In this document: in pieces, positions 43,176 to 51,743 of the stretch
Layout of the letters: every line of letters starts with the position of its first letter
How positions within the stretch are numbered: the stretch's first letter is position 1
Source of the DNA: Bacillota bacterium
GTDB lineage: Bacteria > Bacillota > Clostridia > Christensenellales > SZUA-584
Direction: 5' to 3'
DNA: 64,000 nucleotides
NCBI GenBank assembly: GCA_023406895.1
Contig: JAEXTV010000019.1
Span: forward strand, 1-64,000
Program-made: the position numbers and the translations under genes
The notes under the pieces: generated by a model
Told to the model about the DNA's origin: nothing
Seen by the model: only the letters and a program-made list of their open reading frames with translations
The model's database searches: none

Positions 43176-43378
43176 GTCTAAAGAATACCCCGGTAGTGCC
43201 AGGGGATCCAAAAGGCTTTAGCTATGAGTAAAATGGTTTTCACGAAAGAATATACTTAATCTAAGATATAAACATTGATTTATGAAAGCCTTCTCCTTGA
43301 GGAGAAGGTGGTGCGAAGCACCGGATGAGGTGTCAAAAAAGGCTGATAAATCGAACACCTCATCAGTTGCCAGATTGC
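43175..43378. repeat. Long composite repeat (family B), copy 2
   Basis: It begins gtctaaagaataccccggta directly behind the secF terminator. It shares with copies 1 and 3 the aaaaggcttt block, the core around cgaaagaatatacttaatct and the ggtggtgcgaagcaccggat hairpin. It breaks off after cacctcatcagttgcc. The remaining gap to 43584 shows no supported gene. Confidence 0.78.
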
Positions 43379-43584
43379 GCATCATACTATTTTGGCTCAC
43401 CTTAGTCAGTCGCCGGCTGCTTGCGGCTGATATTGTTTTTGCGGGATACGCTGATACACCCGCGTGGAACGTAGGCCATTACCCCATCGGCATGCCCGGC
43501 TTGCAATGGCGGGACGGACATGTTATCATGACGGCAAAAATACGACGAATTGACTGATTGTACAGACGAAAGAAGGACATTCAT

Positions 43585-44178
43585 ATGGCATTTGAGCCAG
43601 ACAGAGAGACGGCATTAACGGTGCTGCACAAGCATGTGAAGCAGGAGAGTTTGCTGCGCCATGCGCTGACGGTAGAAGCCGTCATGCGGCATTTTGCAGG
43701 GGTTTATAACGAACCGGACGCCGAAAAGTGGGCGGTGATCGGGTTGCTGCACGATATCGATTTTGAAAAATACCCCGAGCAGCACTGCCATAAGGTGCGT
43801 CAGCTGCTCGAACCGGAAGGCTATCCGGAAGATTATATGCGCGCCATCGAGAGCCACGGTTACAAGCTGGTCAGCGACGTGGAGCCAACGCACGTGATGG
43901 AGAAGGCGCTTTACGCAACGGACGAGCTGACTGGACTGATCGCAGCAACCGCGCTGATGCGCCCGAGTAAAAGCATACTTGATATGGAGGTCAGCTCCGT
44001 CAAAAAGAAATGGAAGCAAAAGAGCTTTGCGGCGAACGTGGACCGCGATGTGATTCTGGACGGCGCGCGGATGCTTGGCATGGAACTCGATGAGCTGATT
44101 GCGCATACCATCACCGGCATGCGCGCGGTGGCCGAGGAGATTGGGCTCAAGGGCGAAGCCGGGACCGAGCTTGAATGA
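43585..44178 (+). CDS. HD-domain phosphohydrolase-like protein
   Basis: The 197-residue protein has the HD fold: a first His near LLRHALTVE (about residue 27), the HD pair in GLLHDIDFEKYP (about 56-67), a His in SHGYK and an Asp in ATDELTG. HD proteins hydrolyse nucleotides or other phosphates. Its stop overlaps the start of a cysteine desulfurase gene by 4 bases, so it is tied to a sulfur-transfer operon. I start it at ATG 43585 behind GAAAGAAGGA; the frame opens 9 codons earlier. Confidence 0.83.
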   Translation: MAFEPDRETALTVLHKHVKQESLLRHALTVEAVMRHFAGVYNEPDAEKWAVIGLLHDIDFEKYPEQHCHKVRQLLEPEGYPEDYMRAIESHGYKLVSDVEPTHVMEKALYATDELTGLIAATALMRPSKSILDMEVSSVKKKWKQKSFAANVDRDVILDGARMLGMELDELIAHTITGMRAVAEEIGLKGEAGTELE

Positions 44179-45305
44179 TGATCTATCTTGATTACGCGGC
44201 GCATACGCCGCCCGACGCGGCGGTGACCGAGGCGTTCGTGCAGGCGTCGCGGCAATTTACCGCAAACGCGAATGCACCATACCCGCCGGGGCAGGCGGCC
44301 AAAGCGCGGCTCGGTGAGGCCACGCGTCATATTGCGGCGCTGTTGAACGTGCCGCCCGAATCGGTGATATTCACTTCCGGTGCCTCGGAATCCAACAACC
44401 TTGCCATTAAGGGTGTTGCCGAAAAATATAAAAAATACGGAAAGCATATCATCTCCACCCCGCTCGAGCATTCCTCGGTGAACGGGCCGCTCGCGTATTT
44501 GGCGCAGCAGGGGTTTGAGATTGAATACTGTGAGCTTAATTCCGATGGGACGGTGGACACCGCTCATTTGGCATCATTGCTGCGTGACGACACAATAATC
44601 GTCTCCATCTGTTGGGCAGACAGTGAACTCGGCATCGTTCAGCCGATTCATGAGATCGCGGCGATGCTGGCCGTTCGTCCGCACTGTGTTTTTCATACGG
44701 ACGCGACGCAGGCGGTGGGCAAGGTTCCGGTCAATTTCGACGGTATCGGGCTCGCGTCATTCGCGCCGCACAAGTTTTTCGGGCTGGGCGGCAGCGGTGT
44801 GCTGATCCGCAGCGAGCATGTGATGCTCGAACCGCAGATCCACGGCGGCATCAGCACCACCCCGTTTCGCAGCGGCACGCCCGCGCTGGAGCTGGCTGTT
44901 GCGGCGGAGCAGGCACTCGCTATTGCGGCGGCGGAACAAGCAAAGCGGTATACGGCTGTGGAAGCGCTCTGCGCGCGGCTCAAGTGCGCGCTGGGCGGTA
45001 TTTCCGGCGTGCGCATCAACAGTACAGCGGCCTCGGTGCCGCATATCGTCAACGTCAGCGTGCCGGGTATCAGGACGGATGCAATACAGTCGCTTTTGGC
45101 TGAACAGGACATTTATGTCGCAACCCGGTCGGCCTGCTGCGCGCCGGGCACTGTCTCACGCCCCGTGTATGCGCTGACCCATGACAGAAAAGCGGCGCTG
45201 TCCACGCTGCGCGTCAGCCTCAGCCATATGACACGCGAAGAAGAGATAGACGCGTTTGCACGGCATCTCAAAACAAGCATAGAGAAAGTCAGAGGGAACC
45301 AATGA
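44175..45305 (+). CDS. Cysteine desulfurase (NifS/IscS type)
   Basis: The enzyme removes sulfur from cysteine as a persulfide. The 376-residue protein has LDYAAHTPP, TSGASESNN, the PLP contact HTDATQAVGK, the cofactor Lys in FAPHKFFGLGG, and the likely persulfide Cys in RSACCAPG (about residue 319) within a short loop. The gene overlaps its neighbours by 4 bases on each side. The following TtcA-like gene suggests that it supplies sulfur for tRNA thiolation. Confidence 0.9.
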   Translation: MMIYLDYAAHTPPDAAVTEAFVQASRQFTANANAPYPPGQAAKARLGEATRHIAALLNVPPESVIFTSGASESNNLAIKGVAEKYKKYGKHIISTPLEHSSVNGPLAYLAQQGFEIEYCELNSDGTVDTAHLASLLRDDTIIVSICWADSELGIVQPIHEIAAMLAVRPHCVFHTDATQAVGKVPVNFDGIGLASFAPHKFFGLGGSGVLIRSEHVMLEPQIHGGISTTPFRSGTPALELAVAAEQALAIAAAEQAKRYTAVEALCARLKCALGGISGVRINSTAASVPHIVNVSVPGIRTDAIQSLLAEQDIYVATRSACCAPGTVSRPVYALTHDRKAALSTLRVSLSHMTREEEIDAFARHLKTSIEKVRGNQ

Positions 45306-46168
45306 ACGACTGCGGTCAGGTGGAAAGAAGCATCATCAAAAAATACAGACGTGATATCTGGAAGAAGTTCATATCGGCGGTCGATGCCTACGGCCTGATT
45401 CAGGAGGGTGACAAAATTGCCGTCTGCATGTCGGGCGGGAAGGACAGCATGCTGATGGCCAAGTGTATGCAGCAGCTTCACCGCTACAGCAAGTTTCCGT
45501 TTGAGGTGGTCTACCTCGTGATGGACCCGGGCTATAACGAGATGAACAGACGGGTGATAGAGGAGAACGCGGAATTTTTAAACCTGCCGATTCAGGTATT
45601 CCCGGCACCGATATTCGATTATGTGGCCAAGCTCGATAAATACCCGTGCTATATCTGTGCGCGGATGCGGCGCGGCTATCTTTACAAGCAAGCAAAGGAG
45701 TTCGGCTGTAACAAGATTGCGCTCGGGCACCATTTTGACGATGTGATTGAAACCGTGCTGATGAGCCTGTTTTATAACGGCGAGTTCAAGACGATGATGC
45801 CCAAGCTCAAGAGCCTGAACTGGGAGGGAATGGAGCTGATCCGCCCGATGTACCGCGTGAAGGAAAGGGATATCATCGCGTGGAAGAATTATAACGATTT
45901 AAAGTTTATACAGTGCGCCTGCCGTCTGACAGAAAACTGCGTGCTCGACGACGGGGGCATGGGCTCCAAACGGCAGGAGATCAAGCTGCTGATTAAAAAG
46001 CTGCGCCAGACGAACCCGAGCATCGACAGCAACATATTCGGCAGCATACATGACGTCAATCTCGATACCGTGATCGGTTTCCATTTCAAAGGCCGAAAAA
46101 CGGGCTTTGCGGAGCAGTACGCGCAGGAAGCATCGTATAACGGACCGGACGATGATGCTGAATTTTAA
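45302..46168 (+). CDS. TtcA-like tRNA thiolation enzyme
   Basis: The 288-residue ATP pyrophosphatase has the PP-loop CMSGGKDSM (about residues 42-50), CYICARMRR with a Cys-x-x-Cys pair, GHHFDDVIETVLM, and a further Cys pair in CACRLTEN, as in TtcA, which places sulfur on tRNA cytidine 32 using an iron-sulfur cluster. Another 2-thiolation target is possible. It is the last gene of the HD-desulfurase operon, and a terminator follows. Confidence 0.87.
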   Translation: MNDCGQVERSIIKKYRRDIWKKFISAVDAYGLIQEGDKIAVCMSGGKDSMLMAKCMQQLHRYSKFPFEVVYLVMDPGYNEMNRRVIEENAEFLNLPIQVFPAPIFDYVAKLDKYPCYICARMRRGYLYKQAKEFGCNKIALGHHFDDVIETVLMSLFYNGEFKTMMPKLKSLNWEGMELIRPMYRVKERDIIAWKNYNDLKFIQCACRLTENCVLDDGGMGSKRQEIKLLIKKLRQTNPSIDSNIFGSIHDVNLDTVIGFHFKGRKTGFAEQYAQEASYNGPDDDAEF

Positions 46169-46183
46169 TAAGCATGAATTAAA

Positions 46184-46210
46184 CAGCGCTTGTATCAGGC
46201 GCTGTCTTTT
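46184..46210 (+). terminator. Intrinsic terminator after the TtcA-like gene
   Basis: The arms cagcgc (46184-46189) and gcgctg (46199-46204), then tctttt. Family B copy 3 starts at its end. Confidence 0.78.
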
Positions 46211-46443
46211 GTCTACAGAATACCCCCCCGGTCATGCCCGGGGTTCCAAAAGGTTTTAGCTATGAGTAAGCTGGTTTGACGATAGAATATGCTTAATCTA
46301 AGATATAAATAGTATGACTTATGAAAGCCTTCTCCTAGAGGAGAAGGTGGTGCGAAGCACCGGATGAGGTGTCAAAAAAGGCTGACAAAGCAAACACCTC
46401 ATCAGTCGCCTGTCGGCGACAGCTTCTCCTCAAGGAGAAGCCT
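46211..46443. repeat. Long composite repeat (family B), copy 3
   Basis: It begins gtctacagaatacccccccg and has the same order of blocks as copy 1. The core includes ttgacg-17 bases-taagat (46276-46304), followed by the ggtgcgaagcacc hairpin and the terminal cagtcgcctgtcggcgacag and gagaagcc elements. It is the best preserved copy. The last 150 bases before 46590 are AT-rich and show no gene. Confidence 0.8.
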
Positions 46444-46589
46444 AAGAATAAGGGGCAGACTGAGTAGTAGCCTGTTTTGATACCAAATGCACACCCTAAC
46501 TAACCTTTCGTTAAAAGGTGGAGGTAATAATTCAAATGTGCACACATCGTTTTGCAGCGATAAATTTGAATGAATGTATATCTTCTCAA

Positions 46590-47246
46590 TCAAATTCTGT
46601 TAATCCATTGTTTAGACCAATTGAACAGAGTTTCAGACATTCCTTCAAAATCAACAACTCCACCATGTTTTATGTCTGAAAATATCTCAACAATAACTTT
46701 TTCTTCTATGGAGATAGCATCAAGCAAATCTTTTTGACAACTCATATAGTTTCCCGTTTGTTTAAAACAGATTGCCTGTATAGTAAAAGATGCGGATTTA
46801 TATAATCCTTTCAAAACATCCTCGTCCTTCTCATACAGCATATTATGGATACAACCGTGGTAAATGTTGCATACGCCCATTTTGATTGCTCTATTAACAC
46901 CCTCAGCGTTAATCAAGGGCAGCAGTTCATCAAGACTTCCCTTTATAGCCTTAGTATCATGGCAGAACTGGAAAAGGTCTGATACCTCCCAATTCATAAT
47001 CTCATTTTTTCCTGAGAGAAAACCACAAATTAATTCTCTGTTTGGTAAAGTATCCAACATCGTATTATAGGCTCGAATATCCGAGGCAGACAGCTCATCA
47101 AGTATCACAACGATATCAATATCGCTTGTTTCAGTTGCTTCACCGCGTCCGTAGCTTCCTTGCAGACCGACAAAGCACACTCGCTCTTTAAAACTGTCAT
47201 CTAACACCTTTATAAATTTATTTATCCAAGTCGCAATATCTATCAC
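46590..47246 (-). CDS. Nucleotidyltransferase-domain protein
   Basis: The 218-residue protein has the nucleotidyltransferase signature GSYGRGEATETSDIDIVV (about residues 31-48), with the two metal-binding Asp, and a helical C-terminal half. It resembles adenylyl- or kanamycin-type transferases or MNT toxin-antitoxin partners, but no HEPN partner is adjacent. I chose GTG 47246 with GGAGG 8 bases away; the first ATG, 47291, falls inside the promoter. It is clearly more AT-rich than the genes to its left, which suggests transfer. Confidence 0.75.
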   Translation of the reverse strand: MIDIATWINKFIKVLDDSFKERVCFVGLQGSYGRGEATETSDIDIVVILDELSASDIRAYNTMLDTLPNRELICGFLSGKNEIMNWEVSDLFQFCHDTKAIKGSLDELLPLINAEGVNRAIKMGVCNIYHGCIHNMLYEKDEDVLKGLYKSASFTIQAICFKQTGNYMSCQKDLLDAISIEEKVIVEIFSDIKHGGVVDFEGMSETLFNWSKQWINRI

Positions 47247-47291
47247 TTCAATGACCTCCACGAATTCTGATCTATCGAATATGTTGTACAC

Positions 47292-47319
47292 ATTATATCA
47301 GCCTGTCCCTAAATTGTAA
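47292..47319 (-). promoter_or_regulatory. Promoter of the nucleotidyltransferase gene
   Basis: On the minus strand, TTACAA and a perfect TATAAT are 16 bases apart, with the -10 box just outside the first ATG of the open frame. Confidence 0.55.
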
Positions 47320-47322
47320 TAA

Positions 47323-47376
47323 GTAAAAACCGGACACCCATCTTGATATGCATTGTATCAAAATTGGTGTCCGGTT
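47323..47376 (-). terminator. Terminator of the former tRNA-Gly gene
   Basis: An 11-base perfect stem, aaccggacacc / ggtgtccggtt, with an inner ttgata/tatcaa pair, is followed on the minus strand by five T. It begins one base after the CCA end of the tRNA fragment. Confidence 0.8.
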
Positions 47377-47377
47377 A

Positions 47378-47421
47378 TGGAGCGGGTGATGGGAATCGAA
47401 CCCACGTAGCCAGCTTGGGAA
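47378..47421 (-). other. 3' half of tRNA-Gly(CCC): integration scar (att site)
   Basis: On the minus strand these 44 bases read from the anticodon loop (ttcccaa) through the anticodon 3' arm, variable loop, T arm (gtgggttcgattcccat), acceptor 3' strand, U73 and encoded CCA of a tRNA-Gly. The 5' half is absent: beyond 47421 the sequence is unrelated. Identity that ends at the anticodon loop is the pattern left when a tyrosine-recombinase element integrates into a tRNA gene and displaces the original 3' end. Confidence 0.85.
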
Positions 47422-47625
47422 CAGCAAAAGACCGTGTTTACTGGAGTTTTTCCTGTACCAAAGCAGTCTATATCTATCCATAGCTGAAGGCTCTGATGAC
47501 AGATGAACCGAGATAAACTCAGTTGAACCATCAGTTTTACCATCAAAACCGGGTGAGTATGAATTTAATATTTTGAACAAGATGTCGCTGAAAAGTGGCA
47601 TCTTTGTTTATCTGAAGGAGAAGAA

Positions 47626-48288
47626 ATGAGTAGTATAAGAACCAATATGAAGTTGCCCACAGTGGATGATTTGTTTACGACACAAAAAGAAAGAGATGAA
47701 AACAATCAAGAAAAGATTCTTGAGATCCCTCTAACAGACTTACACCCATTCAAAGACCATCCGTTTCATGTTACCGAGAATGAAGAATTGCGTGAACTGG
47801 CTGAAAGCATCAAAGAAAATGGGATCGTGACACCTGCCATCGCAAGACCGCGCCCAGAAGGCGGATACGAGCTTGTTGCGGGACATAGGCGAAAAGCTGC
47901 ATGCGAGTTGGCCGGTATTGCTACTATGCCGGTTTTGGTGCGCAAGCTGGACGATAATACAGCAACGATCATCATGGTGGACTCAAACCAACAGCGTGAA
48001 AATCTGCTGCCCAGCGAAAAAGCATTTTCATATAAGATGAAGCTGGAAGCGATTAAGCGCCAAGGGAAGCGTACAGACTTAACTTCTACGCAACTTGCGC
48101 AGAAGTTATCAGTAGAGCGAATCGGTGATGAGCATGGAGAAAGTAAAGATCAGATCAGGCGTTACATCCGCCTCACGAACCTGATTCCCGCAATTCTTAA
48201 GATGGTGGATGAAAAACGAATAGCTTTTAACCCCGCCGTGGAACTGTCATACCTACCGGAAGAACTGCAGAAGAAACTGCTTGAGGTC
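47626..48288 (+). pseudogene. parB: ICE-type ParB-like gene, C-terminus cut off by an IS3 element
   Basis: The first about 221 residues match ParB proteins of Tn916/Tn1549-like conjugative elements as I know them: MKLPTVDDLFTT, a ParB/Srx nuclease-like domain with GGYELVAGHRRKAACELAG and NQQRENLLPSEKAF, a helix-turn-helix region, and FNPAVELSYLPEELQKKLLE. After about 48288 the frame runs into an IS3-family transposase sequence read out of phase and stops at 48360, so about 80-100 C-terminal residues are missing. It lies 200 bases inside the tRNA-Gly scar. Confidence 0.85.
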
Positions 48289-48600
48289 CCATGCATATTT
48301 CAATCTGACACAAAAGTACGGCATAACGCCGTCTATGTCAAGGCGCTGAAATTGCTATGATAATGCAATGGCCGAAAACTTCTTCAGTATACTGAAGACA
48401 GAATGCATTCGGAGGTGCAAACCGAAGACCATCAACGAGGCTAGGCTCTTGATTGAAAATTACATCCACTTCTATAACCATGAGCGTATCCAGTTAAAAA
48501 CAAAACTGACGCCGCTTGAAAAACGACGCCAGTTTACTTAATCTTTAGAATCCCTACGACAGGGCTATTTATTCGTGTCTACTTAACGGGGTTCAGTCCA
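48289..48600 (+). mobile_element. 3' remnant of an IS3-family element (transposase OrfB end)
   Basis: One frame reads KYGITPSMSRR, a TGA in place of Gly, then NCYDNAMAENFFSILKTE and a tail ending KLTPLEKRRQF with a stop at 48539-48541. This is the integrase-domain end of IS3/IS150-type transposases, including the last catalytic Glu. The right end is probably near 48600 (gtctacttaacggggttcag, then tcca). The 5' two thirds of the element are absent. Confidence 0.85.
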
Positions 48601-49320
48601 TGGCCAAGGGATACTTTCGCCTTGCTTGGCATCATACCAGAATCTGCAGGTTAACGCTGTTAACCAGCCCGGCATTGATTATAAAGTTGCCGATAATTGT
48701 TTGATATTTAAAACTGAAGACCTGCCGACTGTCGATTCCCCGATAACCCTACAGTCTGTCAGAGTATTGAACAATCAACGTTACGGTAAATCTTGCGATA
48801 TCTGTATGTGCCTTTGCCTGGCGGCTCTGTTGGTGAGCTTCGGGCAAAAAATAACTTAAGCAGACACCAAGAAAAGACTGCGAAGCTATGAAGAGAAAGC
48901 AAAAGAAGATTAATTTATACAAACTGACAAACCTTGCGTTCAAGGCGTGCGGTACGTTCTCTTTCTGTCGCAAGCCCTATTTCGGCTTCTGTAGGTTTTC
49001 TGTCGAACATCATAGCGGCACGTTCCAGAAACCCCGCTGAGCGGGTGGTCATGACTATATGATGCAGCGCCATTTTGAAGCAGTGATGCCCCTGACAAAA
49101 GAGACAGTGATCTTGCTTTTTGATTGTCAAATAAACTTGCCTGCGGTATTCGTATGTAAACGGAAGGTCCGCTGTTTGAAAAACAACAATAATCTACCTA
49201 AAATATAAAGAAAGTACAAGACGGGAATTCAAGGGTCAGATATACTGCAAACAACGGGAATCAGAAGAAACCCTGATCAAAAGTTTATCTGCCGAATAGA
49301 AGATAATACAGCTTTGCAGT
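48601..49320. other. Decayed region without a supported gene
   Basis: Short open frames exist on both strands (for example 48626-48859 plus, 48915-49130 minus, the latter ending TERERTARLERK). None has a convincing ribosome site, full-length family match or operon partner. It probably consists of fragments of mobile-element genes. A perfect palindrome tgtgcatgcaca lies at 49324-49335, 40 bases before the next gene. Confidence 0.5.
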
Positions 49321-49375
49321 TTTTGTGCATGCACATTTATGCAAACATTTTATTCCGACTGAGGAGGATTTCCCT

Positions 49376-50767
49376 ATGAAAGAATTGTTATTCTGTACGC
49401 TACGCCACGAGGAAACTGAACGCGTTCCCTGGGTACCGTTTGCCGGTGTGCATGCCGGCAAGCTAAAAGGTTATGATGCCATTGAGATGCTCACGGATGC
49501 TGATAAGGCCTTTGAATCCCTCATGGAAGTCAATCGTCTGTATAAACCCGATGGGCAGCCGGCTATCTTCGATCTGCAGATCGAGGCAGAATGCTTAGGT
49601 TGCGGACTGACCTGGGCCAAGGACTGCCCGCCATCCGTATCCACCCATCCGTTGGACGGCAGTGATGAAGAGCCTCCCGTAACACCCTGCAACTGCACAA
49701 TTCCCACCAAGGCTTCCGGTCGAATCCCCTATGTTCTGGATGTGATGCACCGTATGAAGGCCGCAGTTGGTGATACTACGGCGTTGTACGGATTGATCTG
49801 CGGTCCGTTTACGTTGGCTTCCCATTTGCGCGGCAACAATCTGTTCACCGATATGTATGATTTTGAGGATGAAGCTGCAAACCTATTTACGTTCTGCAAG
49901 CATGTATGCATGAAAATGACAGACTACTATATTGAAGCGGGTATGGACATAATCGCAATGGTGGATCCTCTGATTTCCCAGATTTCCACTGCGCACTTTG
50001 AACAGTTTATGACCGAACCGTATACCGAAATTTTTGCCTATATCCGTGACAAAAGCGCGTTTTCTTCTTTCTTTGTCTGCGGCGATGCGACCCGCAACAT
50101 CGAAGCCATGTGTAAAACCTGCCCAGATTCCATCTCTGTAGACGAAAATGTTAACCTTCTGGCTGCAAAAGAAATCTCCGACCAGTATAATATCGTCATC
50201 GGCGGCAATATTCCCCTTACTACGGTAATGCTTCTTGGCAATCAGCAGGATAATATGAAGTTTGCTGTCGATTTGCTGGACTCCGTCCCGGTCAAGAAAA
50301 ACTATATTATGGCGCCAGGCTGCGATATGCCCTATGACGTGCCTGTGGAGAACTGTATTGGTGTTGCTCAGGCTGTTATTGAAACCGATGCGGTCAGGGA
50401 GATGGTCAAAAACTATCAGGCTGAAGCAGTGGATACCTCCAACGTGGTGCTTCCAGACTATGCGCACCTGAAAAAACCGCTCGTCGAAGTGTTCACGTTA
50501 GATTCCGCTCAGTGCGCTGCCTGCGGCTATATGATGAACGCAGCCAATCAGGCCGTGGAGATGTTTGGGGATGCAATCGATATGGTAGAGTATAAATTCA
50601 TCTATAAAGAAAACATTGCCCGTTGTGTGAAATTGGGCGTTCCAAACCTGCCCTCCATGTATATCAACGGCGAATTGAAGTACCGTTCCATCATCCCGCC
50701 GCGGGAAGAACTGGAGAATGCCATTCGGGAAGCCATTGAACACTGCCAAGGCCGGGAATGTCAATGA
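49376..50767 (+). CDS. URO-D-family methyltransferase fused to a thioredoxin-like domain
   Basis: The 463-residue protein has an uroporphyrinogen-decarboxylase/MtaA-type barrel (about residues 1-340) with ALYGLICGPFTLASHL, DPLISQIS and IVIGGNIP. Such domains move methyl groups between corrinoid proteins and thiols or other acceptors. An added domain (about 366-463) carries VFTLDSAQCAACGYM with a Cys-x-x-Cys pair (C380, C383) and LGVPNLPSMYINGE, as in thioredoxin/glutaredoxin folds with the cis-Pro. The fusion suggests a thiol methyl acceptor or redox control. GAGGAGG precedes ATG 49376. The CobW-like gene overlaps by 4 bases. Confidence 0.85.
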   Translation: MKELLFCTLRHEETERVPWVPFAGVHAGKLKGYDAIEMLTDADKAFESLMEVNRLYKPDGQPAIFDLQIEAECLGCGLTWAKDCPPSVSTHPLDGSDEEPPVTPCNCTIPTKASGRIPYVLDVMHRMKAAVGDTTALYGLICGPFTLASHLRGNNLFTDMYDFEDEAANLFTFCKHVCMKMTDYYIEAGMDIIAMVDPLISQISTAHFEQFMTEPYTEIFAYIRDKSAFSSFFVCGDATRNIEAMCKTCPDSISVDENVNLLAAKEISDQYNIVIGGNIPLTTVMLLGNQQDNMKFAVDLLDSVPVKKNYIMAPGCDMPYDVPVENCIGVAQAVIETDAVREMVKNYQAEAVDTSNVVLPDYAHLKKPLVEVFTLDSAQCAACGYMMNAANQAVEMFGDAIDMVEYKFIYKENIARCVKLGVPNLPSMYINGELKYRSIIPPREELENAIREAIEHCQGRECQ

Positions 50768-51687
50768 GCAAGCTTTATCTGATTACGGGATTTCTTGGCA
50801 CAGGGAAGACCACGTTCTTAAAAAACATGATACGATTGTTTGCAGGACAAAGGATTCGTCTGATCGTCAACGAATTCGGACAAGAGGGCGTAGACGGCGT
50901 TCTCCTGTCTCAACTGAAAGCCGAATTGAACGAAATCGCCGGGGGGTCCATATTCTGCTCCTGCCGGATGGATCAGTTTGAAAAGGCCCTGCGCCAGGCA
51001 GAGGAGGGGAATCAGGACATCATTCTGGTGGAAACATCCGGTTTATCCGATCCTACCGGTGTGCGGCGACTGTTCCTTGAGACCGATCGGATTCACAACA
51101 TCACATATCAGGGCGCAATCTGCCTTGTAGATGCCGTGCGTTTTCCCAAGCTGTATGCGACGGCGCGTACCTGTGTGAAACAGCTGGCCGCAAGCGATAT
51201 CGCGATCATTAACAAGATTGATCGGGCCACCGACGAACAGCTGGCACAAACCCGTTTACTCATCGAAGGACAACGGCCCGATATGCCGGTGATCGAAACC
51301 GCTTTTGGCGCTGTGGATGCGGGAATCTTGAATATCCTTGCAAACGCGCAGACACTTCAGCAGAAGGATATGCCGCTGACGGCGGATCTCACCCTGCGTA
51401 AACTGCTCATTGTCGTAGAACCAACCGTAACACCGTACAATCTCAAAAAGATGCTGGAGATGTTTCTTGAGGCAACCTTTCGCGTTAAAGGCTTTGTACA
51501 GACCTGTGAAGGGATGTTGCTTGTGGACTGTGTGGGAAATGTGGTGAGCCTAACACCGTATAAAGAACGAGTTCCCTCGGAAAAAGTCGGAAAGATCGTG
51601 GTGCTGTCCGGCGCAGGTATGCCGGTCCGAACGTATGTGGAGGAAGCCTGCCGCTGGTATCCCGGACAAATTCACCTGGTGGAGTAA
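50764..51687 (+). CDS. CobW-family GTPase (metallochaperone-like)
   Basis: The 307-residue G3E GTPase has Walker A GFLGTGKTT (residues 9-17), NEFGQEGVDG, a metal-site-like FCSC (family CxCC with one Cys changed), Walker B-like ILVETSGLSDP and the base motif NKID, then a CobW C-terminal domain. The family delivers metals or helps load cobalamin on enzymes. Its overlap (ATGA) with the methyltransferase gene suggests a role in loading cofactor or metal (methyltransferases of this type bind zinc) for that protein. Confidence 0.88.
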   Translation: MSKLYLITGFLGTGKTTFLKNMIRLFAGQRIRLIVNEFGQEGVDGVLLSQLKAELNEIAGGSIFCSCRMDQFEKALRQAEEGNQDIILVETSGLSDPTGVRRLFLETDRIHNITYQGAICLVDAVRFPKLYATARTCVKQLAASDIAIINKIDRATDEQLAQTRLLIEGQRPDMPVIETAFGAVDAGILNILANAQTLQQKDMPLTADLTLRKLLIVVEPTVTPYNLKKMLEMFLEATFRVKGFVQTCEGMLLVDCVGNVVSLTPYKERVPSEKVGKIVVLSGAGMPVRTYVEEACRWYPGQIHLVE

Positions 51688-51743
51688 AACGCTATCGGAT
51701 GACAGGACAAATGACAAGCTCAGACCATAAGGAAGAGAAAACG

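Noticed and set aside
47358..47601. Small minus-strand frames over the tRNA-Gly fragment
   Set aside because: The sequence is explained by the tRNA 3' half, its terminator and the junction of the mobile element; the frames have no ribosome site.
48915..49130. A 71-codon minus-strand frame ending in a charged TERERTARLERK helix
   Set aside because: It has no ribosome site and no recognisable family, and lies in a region of decayed sequence, so it is noted only as possible debris.
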